Notes: generated from the sequence alone by a model not told the origin. A stretch of 13,206 bases of DNA from CAYJIL01 sp964370235 (GCA_964370235.1 CAYJIL010000063.1:1-13206), one strand, 5' to 3'. Positions 1 to 8,268 are shown, numbered from the stretch's first letter. Numbers and translations are program-made.

Positions 1-5
1 AACAC

Positions 6-40
6 AAAAAAAGGTCACCCAATTTTCATTGAGTGACCTT
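6..40 (-). terminator. Rho-independent terminator of the tRNA-Met gene
   Basis: On the minus strand a hairpin starts 2 bases after the tRNA discriminator base. Its arms AAGGTCAC and GTGACCTT (33-40 and 11-18) pair perfectly over 8 bp. Extra inner pairs follow after one mismatch, and a run of T (6-12) follows the hairpin. Stem plus T-tract directly behind a tRNA is the normal layout for an intrinsic terminator. Confidence 0.85.
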
Positions 41-42
41 CG

Positions 43-116
43 TAGCGAGAGGCGGGCATGATCCGCCGACCTCATGATTATGAATCATGCGCTCTAACCA
101 GCTGAGCTACCTCGCC
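43..116 (-). tRNA. tRNA-Met, anticodon CAT (elongator type)
   Basis: Reading the minus strand from 116, a 74-nt cloverleaf folds cleanly. The acceptor stem is GGCGAGG with TCTCGCT, with G-U at both ends. The D stem is GCTC/GAGC with G18 G19 in the loop. The anticodon stem is CATGA/TCATG around loop TTCATAA, the variable loop is AGGTC, and the T stem is GGCGG/CCGCC. The discriminator is A and CCA is not encoded. The anticodon stem lacks the three G:C pairs and the 1-72 mismatch of initiator tRNA, so this is the elongator. A tRNA-Ile with lysidine-modified CAT is the alternative, but I consider it less likely. The T loop is ATCATGC instead of the usual TTCRANY, so positions 54 and 58 are exchanged (A54/U58). 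The gene has its own promoter about 17 bases upstream and its own terminator. Confidence 0.93.
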
Positions 117-132
117 ATCGGTTTAACGGGTA

Positions 133-164
133 CAAATATAGGGTTTATATATGTAAGTACCAAA
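133..164 (-). promoter_or_regulatory. Bacteroidota-type promoter of tRNA-Met
   Basis: On the minus strand TTTG (164-161) is followed by exactly 20 bases and then TATATTTG (140-133), a full match to the phylum's -33 TTTG / -7 TAnnTTTG promoter. Transcription would start around 126-129, giving a short leader before the mature tRNA end at 116. An 11-base inverted repeat, CCAAA-T-TTTGG (160-170), overlaps the -33 box. Confidence 0.8.
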
Positions 165-185
165 TTTTGGAGGCTAAAAATTTAT

Positions 186-235
186 AAAAAAATTGCGTCA
201 TAAATTATCACTAATGATAATCAAGGCGATAGCAA
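186..235 (-). terminator. Possible intrinsic terminator after aroK
   Basis: Two bases past the aroK stop, the minus strand holds a perfect 7-bp hairpin (arms 221-215 and 210-204, loop TTAG). It is enclosed by an outer TTGC/GCAA pairing (235-232 with 196-193), and T7 (192-186) follows immediately. The inner stem is AT-only and the middle of the outer stem pairs poorly, so this is a weak candidate. Its place at the end of the five-gene unit, just before the tRNA promoter, supports it. Confidence 0.45.
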
Positions 236-237
236 AA

Positions 238-750
238 TTATTTTTTTAGACTATTTTGAACCACAGCCACAACATCGCTACCTTTTAGGCTAATTCCCGA
301 TATAGTTAACTTGGCTTTTTCGTAGTAGGGACGGCGAAATTCTAACGCATCACGCACAAATTCGCTTAATTCCTCGTCGGTTTTTGATGCAATTAAAGGG
401 CGTTTTGCCTTTGCTCCCTTTAGCCTAGAGATAAGCACACCCATATCAACATCTAGGTATATAGATAGTGCGTGCTGGTTTATTAGCTCTATATTATCGC
501 CAAAACATGGCACACCACCACCAGTAGCAACCACAACATTTTCTTGTGCTAACAAACTCTCTAACACCTCTCGCTCTATTTTGCGAAAACCTGCCTCGCC
601 ATCGCTAGCAAAAATTTCGTTAATAGAACGCCCCTCTCTTGTGGTAATTGCCGAGTCCATGTCAACAAAATCTAACCCTAGCTGCGAAGCAACACTTCGC
701 CCTAGGGTAGATTTACCACAGCCCATATATCCTATTAAAAATATTTTCAT
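238..750 (-). CDS. aroK: Shikimate kinase
   Basis: Cytosolic kinase of the shikimate pathway. It transfers phosphate from ATP to the 3-OH of shikimate on the way to chorismate and aromatic amino acids. At 170 aa it is a standard single-domain family member. The Walker A loop GYMGCGKST spans residues 7-15. D30 and D32 lie in the DMD motif (Mg and shikimate binding), R56 in the GFRKIE stretch, GGG at 77-79, a lid arginine R117 (KRP), and an arginine pair R139/R140 that should include the C-terminal substrate-binding Arg. All expected functional residues are present, so it should be active. Its ATG shares one base with the stop of parC (TAATG), implying translational coupling. It is the last gene of the leftward operon. 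aroK and aroL products cannot be separated by sequence alone; aroK is the neutral name. Confidence 0.95.
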   Translation of the reverse strand: MKIFLIGYMGCGKSTLGRSVASQLGLDFVDMDSAITTREGRSINEIFASDGEAGFRKIEREVLESLLAQENVVVATGGGVPCFGDNIELINQHALSIYLDVDMGVLISRLKGAKAKRPLIASKTDEELSEFVRDALEFRRPYYEKAKLTISGISLKGSDVVAVVQNSLKK

Positions 751-3458
751 TACAAATCGTCAAAACTAAATAGCTCGCCTTGGGTTTGATTATCTCCCGA
801 GTCAAACAAAACAGTATCTCCATCAGTAGCATTAACCTCGCTACTCTCTTGTATAGAGTCAATTGGCTCTTCTTCTATAATTTCGGGCTCTTCGAGCGGC
901 TCGATAAACACAATTTCATCTACTGTGTAGGTAGTCAGTCGCTTACCTTTTGCCTTGTAGCCCTTCACACCAATAAAACTATCGGCCTCAACCACTTCGG
1001 CAGGGCGTGTTTTGTGTGCCCCCTTAAAGGTAATTTCGGCTCTTGGGTAACGATCTTCGCTTATGGCAACAAGGTATGAACCATCGCTATCATCAACAAA
1101 GAGTTGTACATTTTCGCTAACCTCGCCACTAAAACGCTTCATGTAGTAGTAACCTGCTGTGACATCAAAATAGATTGCCGTATAAACCTTGCCCGGCACA
1201 TATTTGTCGATAGATAGCAAATCGCCACTAATATAGGTTGAGCCATCGTAACCAGCTGTATAGTAACCACCTTTCTTTGTAAAGATGATGGTTTTATCGT
1301 CACCCGAGAACTCGCCCAGTAGCTTACCACGCCCCTCACGGTTTAGCTCAAGCACATCTTCGTCGAACCATACATCGTGCCCACCAAGTGTCGAAACACC
1401 TTTTTCTTTGAGCACAATGCGGCTAATAGAGTAACGAGAGAATAGGTTACCCTGCGATGCTCGCCCTTTGATTAGGAGCTTTGAGAAGTCCAAATCTTGA
1501 ATAGCGTTCTTTAACCTTGGGCGTGGACGGAAGAATACCTTTAGTATCTCTGCCTCGCCATTTGGGTTAACACTCATATATAGAATCTCGCTCTTGGGAG
1601 TCTCTTTGGTTATGTTGTACTCCTTGTCACGTGTTATACCCTTAATTGCACAACGTTTCATCATTAGCGGCCCCTCCTTACCATCACGGTATAGGATGTT
1701 GTAGATGGTGCGCTCGTCATTGCGTTTAAAGATACCTATAAAGTATATATCTTTTTTGAAGAATGCCTTTTCGCTAGCCTTGGTAATTTTGTAGCTACCA
1801 TCACGGCTAAAGATAATTATATCGTCAATATCGGAACAGTCACACACAAATTCGTCTTTTTTCATTTGTGCACCAATTCCAAAGAAGCCCTCTTTGCGAT
1901 CGACATATAACTTAGCATTGGCAACTGCAACCTGTGCAGCCTCAATAGAACCAAAGTTGCGTATCTCGGTTTTGCGCTCCCACCCTGCACTATACTTTTT
2001 GGCAATAGCCTCATAGTATGCAATGGTGTAGTCAACAATATGAGCTAGGTGTTTTTTGACCTGTGCTATCTCCTTATCAACAGACTTTATGTGCTCGTCT
2101 GCCTTAAAGGTATTGTATTTTGAAATTCGCTTAATCTTTATCTCGGTCAAACGAGTAATATCGTCAACGGTAACCTCTCGGCGAAGTTGTGGCTTGAACG
2201 GATTAAGCTCCTTGTCGATAATTTCGAGCACTTGCTCCCACGAAGTTGCCTCCTCAATTGAGTGGTAAATGCGATTTTCGATGAATATGCGCTCTAGCGA
2301 GCTCACATGCCAATCTTCATTCAGCTCGCCCAAACGTATCTCGAGCTCTTGTGTAAGCAGCCTTTTTGTGTTTTCGACACTGTGTGCCAATATCTCCTTA
2401 ACCCCAATGAAAGCAGGTTTTTGAGCAATTACCACACAAGCATTTGGCGAGATAGATACCTCACAATCGGTAAATGCGTATAGTGCATCAATTGTCTTAT
2501 CTGCCGATACATCGGATGCTAGGTGTACCAAAATTTCGACATTTTGTGCCGTGTTATCGTCAACCTTGCGTATCTTTATTTTACTCTTATCGTTTGCTTT
2601 TATTATTGAATCGATAATCGAAGAAGTTGTCTTGCCATAAGGTATTTCGGTGATGGCAAGTGTCTTTTTGTCTATCTTTACAATCTTTGATCGCACCTTA
2701 ACAGCACCACCACGCAGTCCATCGTTATAGCGAGACACATCTATCATACCACCCGTCGGAAAGTCGGGATATAGCTCGTAGCTCTCGCCACGCAAGTATG
2801 ATATAGATGCCGCAAGTAGCTCCGATGGGTTGTGTGGCAAAATCTTAGATGCAAGACCAACAGCAATACCTTCGACACCCTGAGCCAGTAGCAGAGGGAA
2901 TTTTACGGGCAGGACTTGTGGCTCTTTGTTACGACCATCATAGGATAGTAGCCAGTTGGTTGTTTTGTTATTAAAGACAACATCTAGGGCAAATTTCGAA
3001 AGGCGAGCCTCGATATAACGAGGTGCTGCCGCCGAATCACCAGTGAGGATATTACCCCAGTTACCTTGACAATCGATCAAAAGATCTTTTTGCCCCATCT
3101 GCACTAGTGCACCCCCAATCGAACTATCGCCGTGTGGGTGAAACTGCATAGTGTGACCAATGATGTTGGCAACCTTGTTATATCGCCCATCGTCCATACG
3201 CTTCATCGAGTGTAGAATGCGCCTTTGTACAGGCTTTAGTCCATCTTCGATGTAAGGCACGGCACGCTCCAAAATAACATAAGAGGCGTAGTCCAAAAAC
3301 CACTCCTTATACATGCCTGTTAGCTTCTGACGAGATTGCTCCTCAGAGGTTAAGTGGCTAAATTTACCACTCTTAGTAGGTGTGACAAGCACACTTTCAC
3401 TACTATCTATCTCTTGCTCCTCAACTAGTGGTGCATCTTGTAATATATCTTCGCTCAT
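750..3458 (-). CDS. parC: DNA topoisomerase IV subunit A
   Basis: DNA-cleaving subunit of a type IIA topoisomerase that acts with ParE, encoded just upstream, to decatenate and relax chromosomes. The N-terminal breakage-reunion domain has VQRRILHSM (77-85), HPHGDS (107-112) and the catalytic tyrosine Y148 in AAAPRY. A long helical region around 400-510 precedes a C-terminal beta-pinwheel-like domain (about 520-840) and an acidic tail rich in Glu and Asp (about 850-902). I see no canonical GyrA box, which with the adjacent parE favours topoisomerase IV over gyrase A. Its 902 aa suits the larger ParC form of Bacteroidota. Oddity: by alignment to E. coli GyrA, S112 matches Ser83 but the acidic Asp87 position is Gly116. 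It starts 7 bases after the parE stop, with GAGAG just before the ATG. Confidence 0.92.
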   Translation of the reverse strand: MSEDILQDAPLVEEQEIDSSESVLVTPTKSGKFSHLTSEEQSRQKLTGMYKEWFLDYASYVILERAVPYIEDGLKPVQRRILHSMKRMDDGRYNKVANIIGHTMQFHPHGDSSIGGALVQMGQKDLLIDCQGNWGNILTGDSAAAPRYIEARLSKFALDVVFNNKTTNWLLSYDGRNKEPQVLPVKFPLLLAQGVEGIAVGLASKILPHNPSELLAASISYLRGESYELYPDFPTGGMIDVSRYNDGLRGGAVKVRSKIVKIDKKTLAITEIPYGKTTSSIIDSIIKANDKSKIKIRKVDDNTAQNVEILVHLASDVSADKTIDALYAFTDCEVSISPNACVVIAQKPAFIGVKEILAHSVENTKRLLTQELEIRLGELNEDWHVSSLERIFIENRIYHSIEEATSWEQVLEIIDKELNPFKPQLRREVTVDDITRLTEIKIKRISKYNTFKADEHIKSVDKEIAQVKKHLAHIVDYTIAYYEAIAKKYSAGWERKTEIRNFGSIEAAQVAVANAKLYVDRKEGFFGIGAQMKKDEFVCDCSDIDDIIIFSRDGSYKITKASEKAFFKKDIYFIGIFKRNDERTIYNILYRDGKEGPLMMKRCAIKGITRDKEYNITKETPKSEILYMSVNPNGEAEILKVFFRPRPRLKNAIQDLDFSKLLIKGRASQGNLFSRYSISRIVLKEKGVSTLGGHDVWFDEDVLELNREGRGKLLGEFSGDDKTIIFTKKGGYYTAGYDGSTYISGDLLSIDKYVPGKVYTAIYFDVTAGYYYMKRFSGEVSENVQLFVDDSDGSYLVAISEDRYPRAEITFKGAHKTRPAEVVEADSFIGVKGYKAKGKRLTTYTVDEIVFIEPLEEPEIIEEEPIDSIQESSEVNATDGDTVLFDSGDNQTQGELFSFDDL

Positions 3459-3465
3459 AGCTCTC

Positions 3466-5349
3466 TTACTCTACAATGTCTAACTCTTTGGTAGGCTCCT
3501 CGGGCTCTACCGCATCCTCTTCGATATGAAGATTATCGATAATAAACTCTTGGCGATCGCCCGTGTTTGTTCCCATATAAAACTCTAACAAATCGTGCAC
3601 CTGATCGTCTTTGGTAAGCCTAACACGCTCTAGTCGCATCTCCTTGCCAATAAATGCACCAAACTCGCTAGGCGAAATTTCACCAAGACCCTTGAATCGA
3701 GTAATCTCTGCCGTGCCCTTTAGGCTATTAATAGCAGCAACTCTCTCTTTGTCGTTGTAGCAATATATGGTTTTTTGTTTGTTGCGCACCCTAAATAGTG
3801 GTGTTTGCAAAATATGTAGATGTCCCTTTCTTATTAGGTCGGGGAAGAATTGCAAAAAGAATGTGATTAGCAGCAAACGAATGTGCATACCATCCACATC
3901 GGCATCGGTAGCGATAATAACTTTGTTATACCTAAGGTCGTCCATGCTATCCTCTATATTGAGTGCCGATTGCAAAAGGTTGAATTCCTCGTTCTGGTAT
4001 ATCACTTTTTTTGTAAGACCATAGGTATTAAGTGGTTTACCTCGCAACGAGAATACCGCTTGGGTATTTACGTCACGACTCTTGGTAATAGATCCACTTG
4101 CCGAGTCACCCTCGGTAATAAATATCATAGACTCCTCGGCCTGGGCATGCTTGGTGTTTAGGTGAACACGGCACTCCTTTAGCTTTTTGTTATTAACGCT
4201 AGCTTTGCGTGCAAACTCCTTTGCCTTTTTTTGTATGCCCGAAATCGCTTTGCGCTCTTTCTCTGACTCTTGAATTTTTTTGGCAATTACCTCGGCAATG
4301 GTTGGGTTCTTGTGCAAGAAGTTATCGAGATTCTCTTTCAAGAAATCGAGCACATAGTTACGAATAGAGACACCGCTCTTATCCATATCTTTTGAACCTA
4401 GCTTGGTTTTGGTTTGTGATTCGAATATTGGATCAACCACCCTAACACTCACCGCTGCAATTATAGACGAGCGAATATCTGCTGCATCATAATCTTTTTT
4501 GTAGAAATCACGCAGGGTTTTAACTACTGCCTCACGAAATGCCGCTTGGTGTGTACCCCCTTGTGGTGTGTACTGTCCATTTACAAACGAGTGATACTCC
4601 TCGCCATAGCCACTACCGTGTGTTAATGCTATCTCGATGTCGTTACCACGCAGGTGTATAGGCGAATATAGAGACTCCTCTGATATGGCATCGTTCAAGA
4701 GATCTAACAGACCATTCTTCGACACATATGGCGAGCCATTATATTTTATTGTAAGACCAGTGTTTAGGTAGGTGTAGTTGCGCAATAGTGGTTCGATATA
4801 GTCGTCATTAAAACTATAATCGCCAAAAAGAGAGCTATCGGGCGTAAAGAACACATATGTACCGTTTTTGTCGGACACCCCACTCTCGGTATTATCGCTA
4901 ACAATATTACCTGCACTAAACTCTACTGTGCGAGAGACACCGTCCCTTACGCTCCTAATTAGGAATGTTGTCGAAAGGGCATTAACTGCCTTTATACCAA
5001 CACCATTAAGACCAACACTTTTTGTAAAGGCACTAGAACCATATTTGGCACCAGTGTTTATTTTTGAGGCTACATCGACAAGCGATTTTAGGGGTACTCC
5101 ACGGCCAAAATCCCTAACCGATACGCTACCATTCTCAACCTTTATTTCGATGCTCTTACCATAGCCCATCACAAACTCGTCGATAGAGTTATCGACCACC
5201 TCTTTGATTAGGACATAGATACCATCATCCGAAGATGTACCATCACCTAGCTTACCAATATACATTCCCGGGCGCAAACGAATGTGCTCGTTCCACTCCA
5301 AAGATTTAATATCACCTTCGCTATATTCTACTTTATTTATATCTGTCAT
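3466..5349 (-). CDS. parE: DNA topoisomerase IV subunit B (ATPase subunit)
   Basis: ATP-hydrolysing subunit of topoisomerase IV, partner of the downstream ParC. Domains in order are a GHKL ATPase (about 15-225), with catalytic E50 and Mg-binding N54 in KEVVDNSIDE, DFGRG at 80-84 and the GLNGVGIKAVN lid at 113-123. Next is the transducer domain with the QTKTKLG loop (312-318). The TOPRIM domain follows, with EGDSASGS from E413 and the metal-binding DADVD at 482-486, then RFKGLGE at 551-557 near the C terminus. All key residues are present. At 627 aa it lacks the large insertion of proteobacterial GyrB and fits ParE. It lies 14 bases after the plsC-like gene and 7 before parC. No clear Shine-Dalgarno sequence precedes the ATG, as is common in this phylum. 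Confidence 0.93.
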   Translation of the reverse strand: MTDINKVEYSEGDIKSLEWNEHIRLRPGMYIGKLGDGTSSDDGIYVLIKEVVDNSIDEFVMGYGKSIEIKVENGSVSVRDFGRGVPLKSLVDVASKINTGAKYGSSAFTKSVGLNGVGIKAVNALSTTFLIRSVRDGVSRTVEFSAGNIVSDNTESGVSDKNGTYVFFTPDSSLFGDYSFNDDYIEPLLRNYTYLNTGLTIKYNGSPYVSKNGLLDLLNDAISEESLYSPIHLRGNDIEIALTHGSGYGEEYHSFVNGQYTPQGGTHQAAFREAVVKTLRDFYKKDYDAADIRSSIIAAVSVRVVDPIFESQTKTKLGSKDMDKSGVSIRNYVLDFLKENLDNFLHKNPTIAEVIAKKIQESEKERKAISGIQKKAKEFARKASVNNKKLKECRVHLNTKHAQAEESMIFITEGDSASGSITKSRDVNTQAVFSLRGKPLNTYGLTKKVIYQNEEFNLLQSALNIEDSMDDLRYNKVIIATDADVDGMHIRLLLITFFLQFFPDLIRKGHLHILQTPLFRVRNKQKTIYCYNDKERVAAINSLKGTAEITRFKGLGEISPSEFGAFIGKEMRLERVRLTKDDQVHDLLEFYMGTNTGDRQEFIIDNLHIEEDAVEPEEPTKELDIVE

Positions 5350-5363
5350 AACTGAGTAGCCAA

Positions 5364-6101
5364 CTAATTTTTATACATCTGTGGAGCCATCTTCTTGTGC
5401 TCCTCAAGAATAACACTGTGTACACGATCCTTTAGGTCGCCCAATTTCATAGATTTTACATCGGCCGCTGGGATAGGCTCCAAAACCTTCATTCTCAAAC
5501 GAGTTGGCATTTTTAGGCCAAAACCTGCATGGTTTACAATACCCCACGTGCCATCTATTACAACGGGTAAGATAGCTACTCGTGCCGCTCGTGCACTAAT
5601 AAAAGCCCCCTCTTTAAACTCCTCTACTCTACCGCTCTTGCTACGAGTTCCCTCGGCAAAGATTACAATAGAAATACCATCGGCAAGTAGCTTTTTACAC
5701 TTATATAGCATCTGTTTTGTGCTAGCCAAGCCACCACGGTCGATTGCAATATCGCCTCGCAGGTGTGATACCAAACCTATAAAAGGAACTTTGCGCACCT
5801 CTTCCTTTGTAACGTAACGAAACACAATAGGAATTTGTGCCGTTAACGGAATGTCAAACATAGACATGTGGTTTGGGATAATTACGTAGGTAGTGTCTTT
5901 ATCGACATTTTCGAGACCCTCTACCTCTATTTTCCAAAGAGGACACAACCACAAGATCATGTGTGAAAGAAGATCCGAAACATAGTGTACCACTACACGC
6001 TTTTTATCGAAAGGCACCGTCACCGCCCATATTAAAGCGAAGATTGGCACATAAATAACTACAAAGATTGTTAGAAATAGGTAGTAAAAAATTGTTCCCA
6101 T
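5364..6101 (-). CDS. plsC: 1-acyl-sn-glycerol-3-phosphate acyltransferase family protein
   Basis: Membrane-associated acyltransferase. It most likely adds the second acyl chain to lysophosphatidic acid, giving phosphatidic acid for phospholipid synthesis. The N terminus (about residues 5-30) is a hydrophobic membrane anchor. Family motifs are in order: catalytic NHMSMFD (N77, H78, D83; the HX4D box), GDIAIDRGG from 116 (glycerol-phosphate binding region), FAEGTRS at 148-154, and LPVVIDG from 178. The length of 245 aa is typical. Its ATG shares one base with the stop of the upstream GH2-like gene (TAATG), and it ends in TAG 14 bases before parE. The exact substrate cannot be fixed from sequence: a lysophospholipid, ornithine-lipid or other acyl acceptor is possible, so the symbol names the family. 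Confidence 0.87.
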   Translation of the reverse strand: MGTIFYYLFLTIFVVIYVPIFALIWAVTVPFDKKRVVVHYVSDLLSHMILWLCPLWKIEVEGLENVDKDTTYVIIPNHMSMFDIPLTAQIPIVFRYVTKEEVRKVPFIGLVSHLRGDIAIDRGGLASTKQMLYKCKKLLADGISIVIFAEGTRSKSGRVEEFKEGAFISARAARVAILPVVIDGTWGIVNHAGFGLKMPTRLRMKVLEPIPAADVKSMKLGDLKDRVHSVILEEHKKMAPQMYKN

Positions 6102-8203
6102 TATTTTAGGTTTATTGTTGTTCTATAAATTTGCTGTGTGCTATCTGGGGTTAAAATAGAGATGTCTAGCTCGTCACCACCTTTTAGGAGTATGTCAGAA
6201 ACTGAGCCACTAGCTGTACTATGTGGCATAGCATCAATTCTAATTGAGCCACTCGAAATCACTTTATCGCCCTCTTTTGCACTACACTCGATAATGTAGG
6301 TCGATAGATCTATAAAGTCGAAACGGTTCTCGATAGTTACATCGCTGCCATCAAGGCTCACTTTAATTGGGTAGAATAGCTCTTTTAGCTCGCCTGCTAG
6401 TGGCGACAAAGAGCCATCGGCATCGACAATAGCCTGCTGCTTATCATCACCCGGCACCCACTCGCCCGTTGCACTAGGTAGCGATCGTGTTTGCCAAGAG
6501 TTTATAAAACCACCCTGCAATACTCCACCGCTCGCAAGAATTGTTTGCCACGACGGAATTAGGTCGTTATCGATAGCCATTTGTGTAAAGACGTGCGGTC
6601 TATCTCGCTCGGTAGTTTCAAGCTCCGAAATTTGCTCTAGCGATGGATTCTCAATGGCATACAAGTCGCTATTCCACTCTAGCCCTGCTCCGCTATATGC
6701 AATTGGACGAATCATATCAACCTGCTTTACTGCTTGGTATGCCTTATAGAAATTGTAGCCGTTACCACCGTTAGTACCCATTAGCAGCATTATAACCGAT
6801 GGATAGTTGCGGCTATTTTGGCTAGCCGACAATACACGCTCGATGTGGTCGTCTCTAAATATTTTGTTGTTTGATAGTGCACCACCACGGCTAAGCGAAC
6901 GCCCCATTGGCTTGGGCGAAATATTAGCTACATCACACACATACAAGCCGATACTATCGGTTAGTTCATAAAAATCTCGCCCCATTGGGTGCTCGGTTCT
7001 CACGGCATTAAAGCCCAAATCTTTCATGTCTAGCAAATCGTTCTTTATTTGTGAACGAGAAAGCACAGAACCCGTATATCTATTGTGTTCGCCATAAACA
7101 ACCCCTTTGATTGTAACTGGCGAGCCATTCACAATTAGGTTACCAGTCGAATAATCAACCTCTCTAAAACCCACCTTAAAGCTAACTGCCTCGGTAAAGC
7201 GATTCTCTCGCTGCACCCTCATCACCAGAGTGTACAGGTCGGGTGTTTCGGCACTCCATTTCTTGACCTCGGGCACCGATATTGCAAAGTACACCGTGTC
7301 TTCGAGCCTCATTCTCAGCCTAGCCGAACGATTCTCATAACTAATGCGCTTGCCATCGGGGTTGTATAGGTCGTAGAATACCTTTACGCTTTTGGGGTTA
7401 AGGTAGTATGATTTTGTAATAACACCTAGCTCTAAAAGACCATCGGTTAGCTCGGGATTGAGAGTTGTGCGCACCGTAAAGTCACGAATCGAGACTTTGG
7501 GCTGTGTGTACATATAAACACTGCGAGAAAGACCCGACATTAGCCAGTTATCGCTAGCCTCTAGCAACGAAGCACTAGAATACTCATAGTTTTCGATAAC
7601 GAGTGTATTATAACCCTCCTCTACAAACTTGGTAACATCAAACTCGGTTGGGCTCTTTGAGTCTTTGCCAAAGCCCACCTGCTTGCCATTAATATAGACT
7701 ACCGACGCCGAACCCAATGCACCTAGGTGCAAAAAGATTTGACGCTCCTCCCACAAGTATGGGATTTTGAACTTGCGACGATATACAGCAGCCGATCCTA
7801 GTGAACTAAGCTCCATTGACTGCTTGTTAAAGTCGAATACGTAGGTAGAATCGGCATACCTTGCGCCTTTAACACCTGCCATCTCTAGGTTCATGGGCAC
7901 AGTAATGGCTTGCCATGCACTGTCATCAAACTCTCGATCGGTATGCTCGCTACCCAAATCCCTTGCCGAAGCAAAGTATTTGAACTGCCACTGTCCGTCT
8001 AAATTTTGATAGTAATCGCTTTGTGAGTAATCGCCCGTCAAAGCCTCTTCGGCTTTTGCATAGCTCATTAGCTGTGTTCGAGGATAGAATCTATTCTGCG
8101 ATGGGGTCTCTACATCTTTGATGTGAGCCCTTGTATCTGCCTGCTGTCCTAGCAAATCTACCGACATTAACAGCAGCAACATTATGGTTGTATATCGTTT
8201 CAC
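6101..8203 (-). CDS. Exported GH2 (LacZ-like) protein, predicted catalytically dead
   Basis: Glycoside hydrolase family 2 fold with a signal peptide. I start it at GTG 8203 (700 aa). An open frame extends to a TTG at 8239, but that codon lies inside the promoter's -7 box, and the extension would bury the signal peptide MKRYTTIMLLLLMSV (likely cleavage after G19). No lipobox cysteine. Domains: sugar-binding jelly roll (about 30-235; NLDGQWQF, VPMNLEMAG, SGLSRSVY), Ig-like (about 238-345), TIM barrel (about 350-600; VGFREV, GEHNRYTG, GFNAVRTEHP, GGFINSWQ), short beta end. Bacterial LacZ proteins are about 1000 aa or more, so the C-terminal domains are absent. The acid/base motif GNESG reads GTNGG (Glu to N478). 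The nucleophile Glu is Q541 (FTQMA). The LacZ metal ligands Glu416 and His418 align with S429 and K431. Probably a periplasmic glycan-binding or structural role; substrate unknown. Confidence 0.85.
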   Translation of the reverse strand: MKRYTTIMLLLLMSVDLLGQQADTRAHIKDVETPSQNRFYPRTQLMSYAKAEEALTGDYSQSDYYQNLDGQWQFKYFASARDLGSEHTDREFDDSAWQAITVPMNLEMAGVKGARYADSTYVFDFNKQSMELSSLGSAAVYRRKFKIPYLWEERQIFLHLGALGSASVVYINGKQVGFGKDSKSPTEFDVTKFVEEGYNTLVIENYEYSSASLLEASDNWLMSGLSRSVYMYTQPKVSIRDFTVRTTLNPELTDGLLELGVITKSYYLNPKSVKVFYDLYNPDGKRISYENRSARLRMRLEDTVYFAISVPEVKKWSAETPDLYTLVMRVQRENRFTEAVSFKVGFREVDYSTGNLIVNGSPVTIKGVVYGEHNRYTGSVLSRSQIKNDLLDMKDLGFNAVRTEHPMGRDFYELTDSIGLYVCDVANISPKPMGRSLSRGGALSNNKIFRDDHIERVLSASQNSRNYPSVIMLLMGTNGGNGYNFYKAYQAVKQVDMIRPIAYSGAGLEWNSDLYAIENPSLEQISELETTERDRPHVFTQMAIDNDLIPSWQTILASGGVLQGGFINSWQTRSLPSATGEWVPGDDKQQAIVDADGSLSPLAGELKELFYPIKVSLDGSDVTIENRFDFIDLSTYIIECSAKEGDKVISSGSIRIDAMPHSTASGSVSDILLKGGDELDISILTPDSTQQIYRTTINLK

Positions 8204-8236
8204 GCTCTCTATTTTGGGGTATAAATAAATATCACA

Positions 8237-8268
8237 CAAAGATAGGTATTTTGTAAGAGAATTTCAAA
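8237..8268 (-). promoter_or_regulatory. Leftward promoter of the GH2-plsC-parE-parC-aroK unit
   Basis: On the minus strand TTTG (8268-8265), 20 bases, then TATCTTTG (8244-8237): an exact match to the Bacteroidota promoter. Transcription would begin near 8230-8233, leaving a leader of about 30 bases before GTG 8203. This placement rules out the upstream TTG at 8239 as the start codon. Confidence 0.75.

Noticed and set aside
43..116. tRNA gene as an integration (att) site
   Set aside because: No integrase, no direct repeat of the tRNA 3' end and no mobile genes are seen in the window.
780..1079. Plus-strand frame opposite the 3' end of parC
   Set aside because: It lies wholly antisense to a well-supported gene and has no family motifs and no promoter.
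750..5349. DNA gyrase (gyrA/gyrB) instead of topoisomerase IV
   Set aside because: The subunit genes are adjacent in the order E then C, I see no GyrA box in the C-terminal domain, and the lengths fit the Bacteroidota ParE/ParC pair. A residual chance of gyrase is left in the confidence values.
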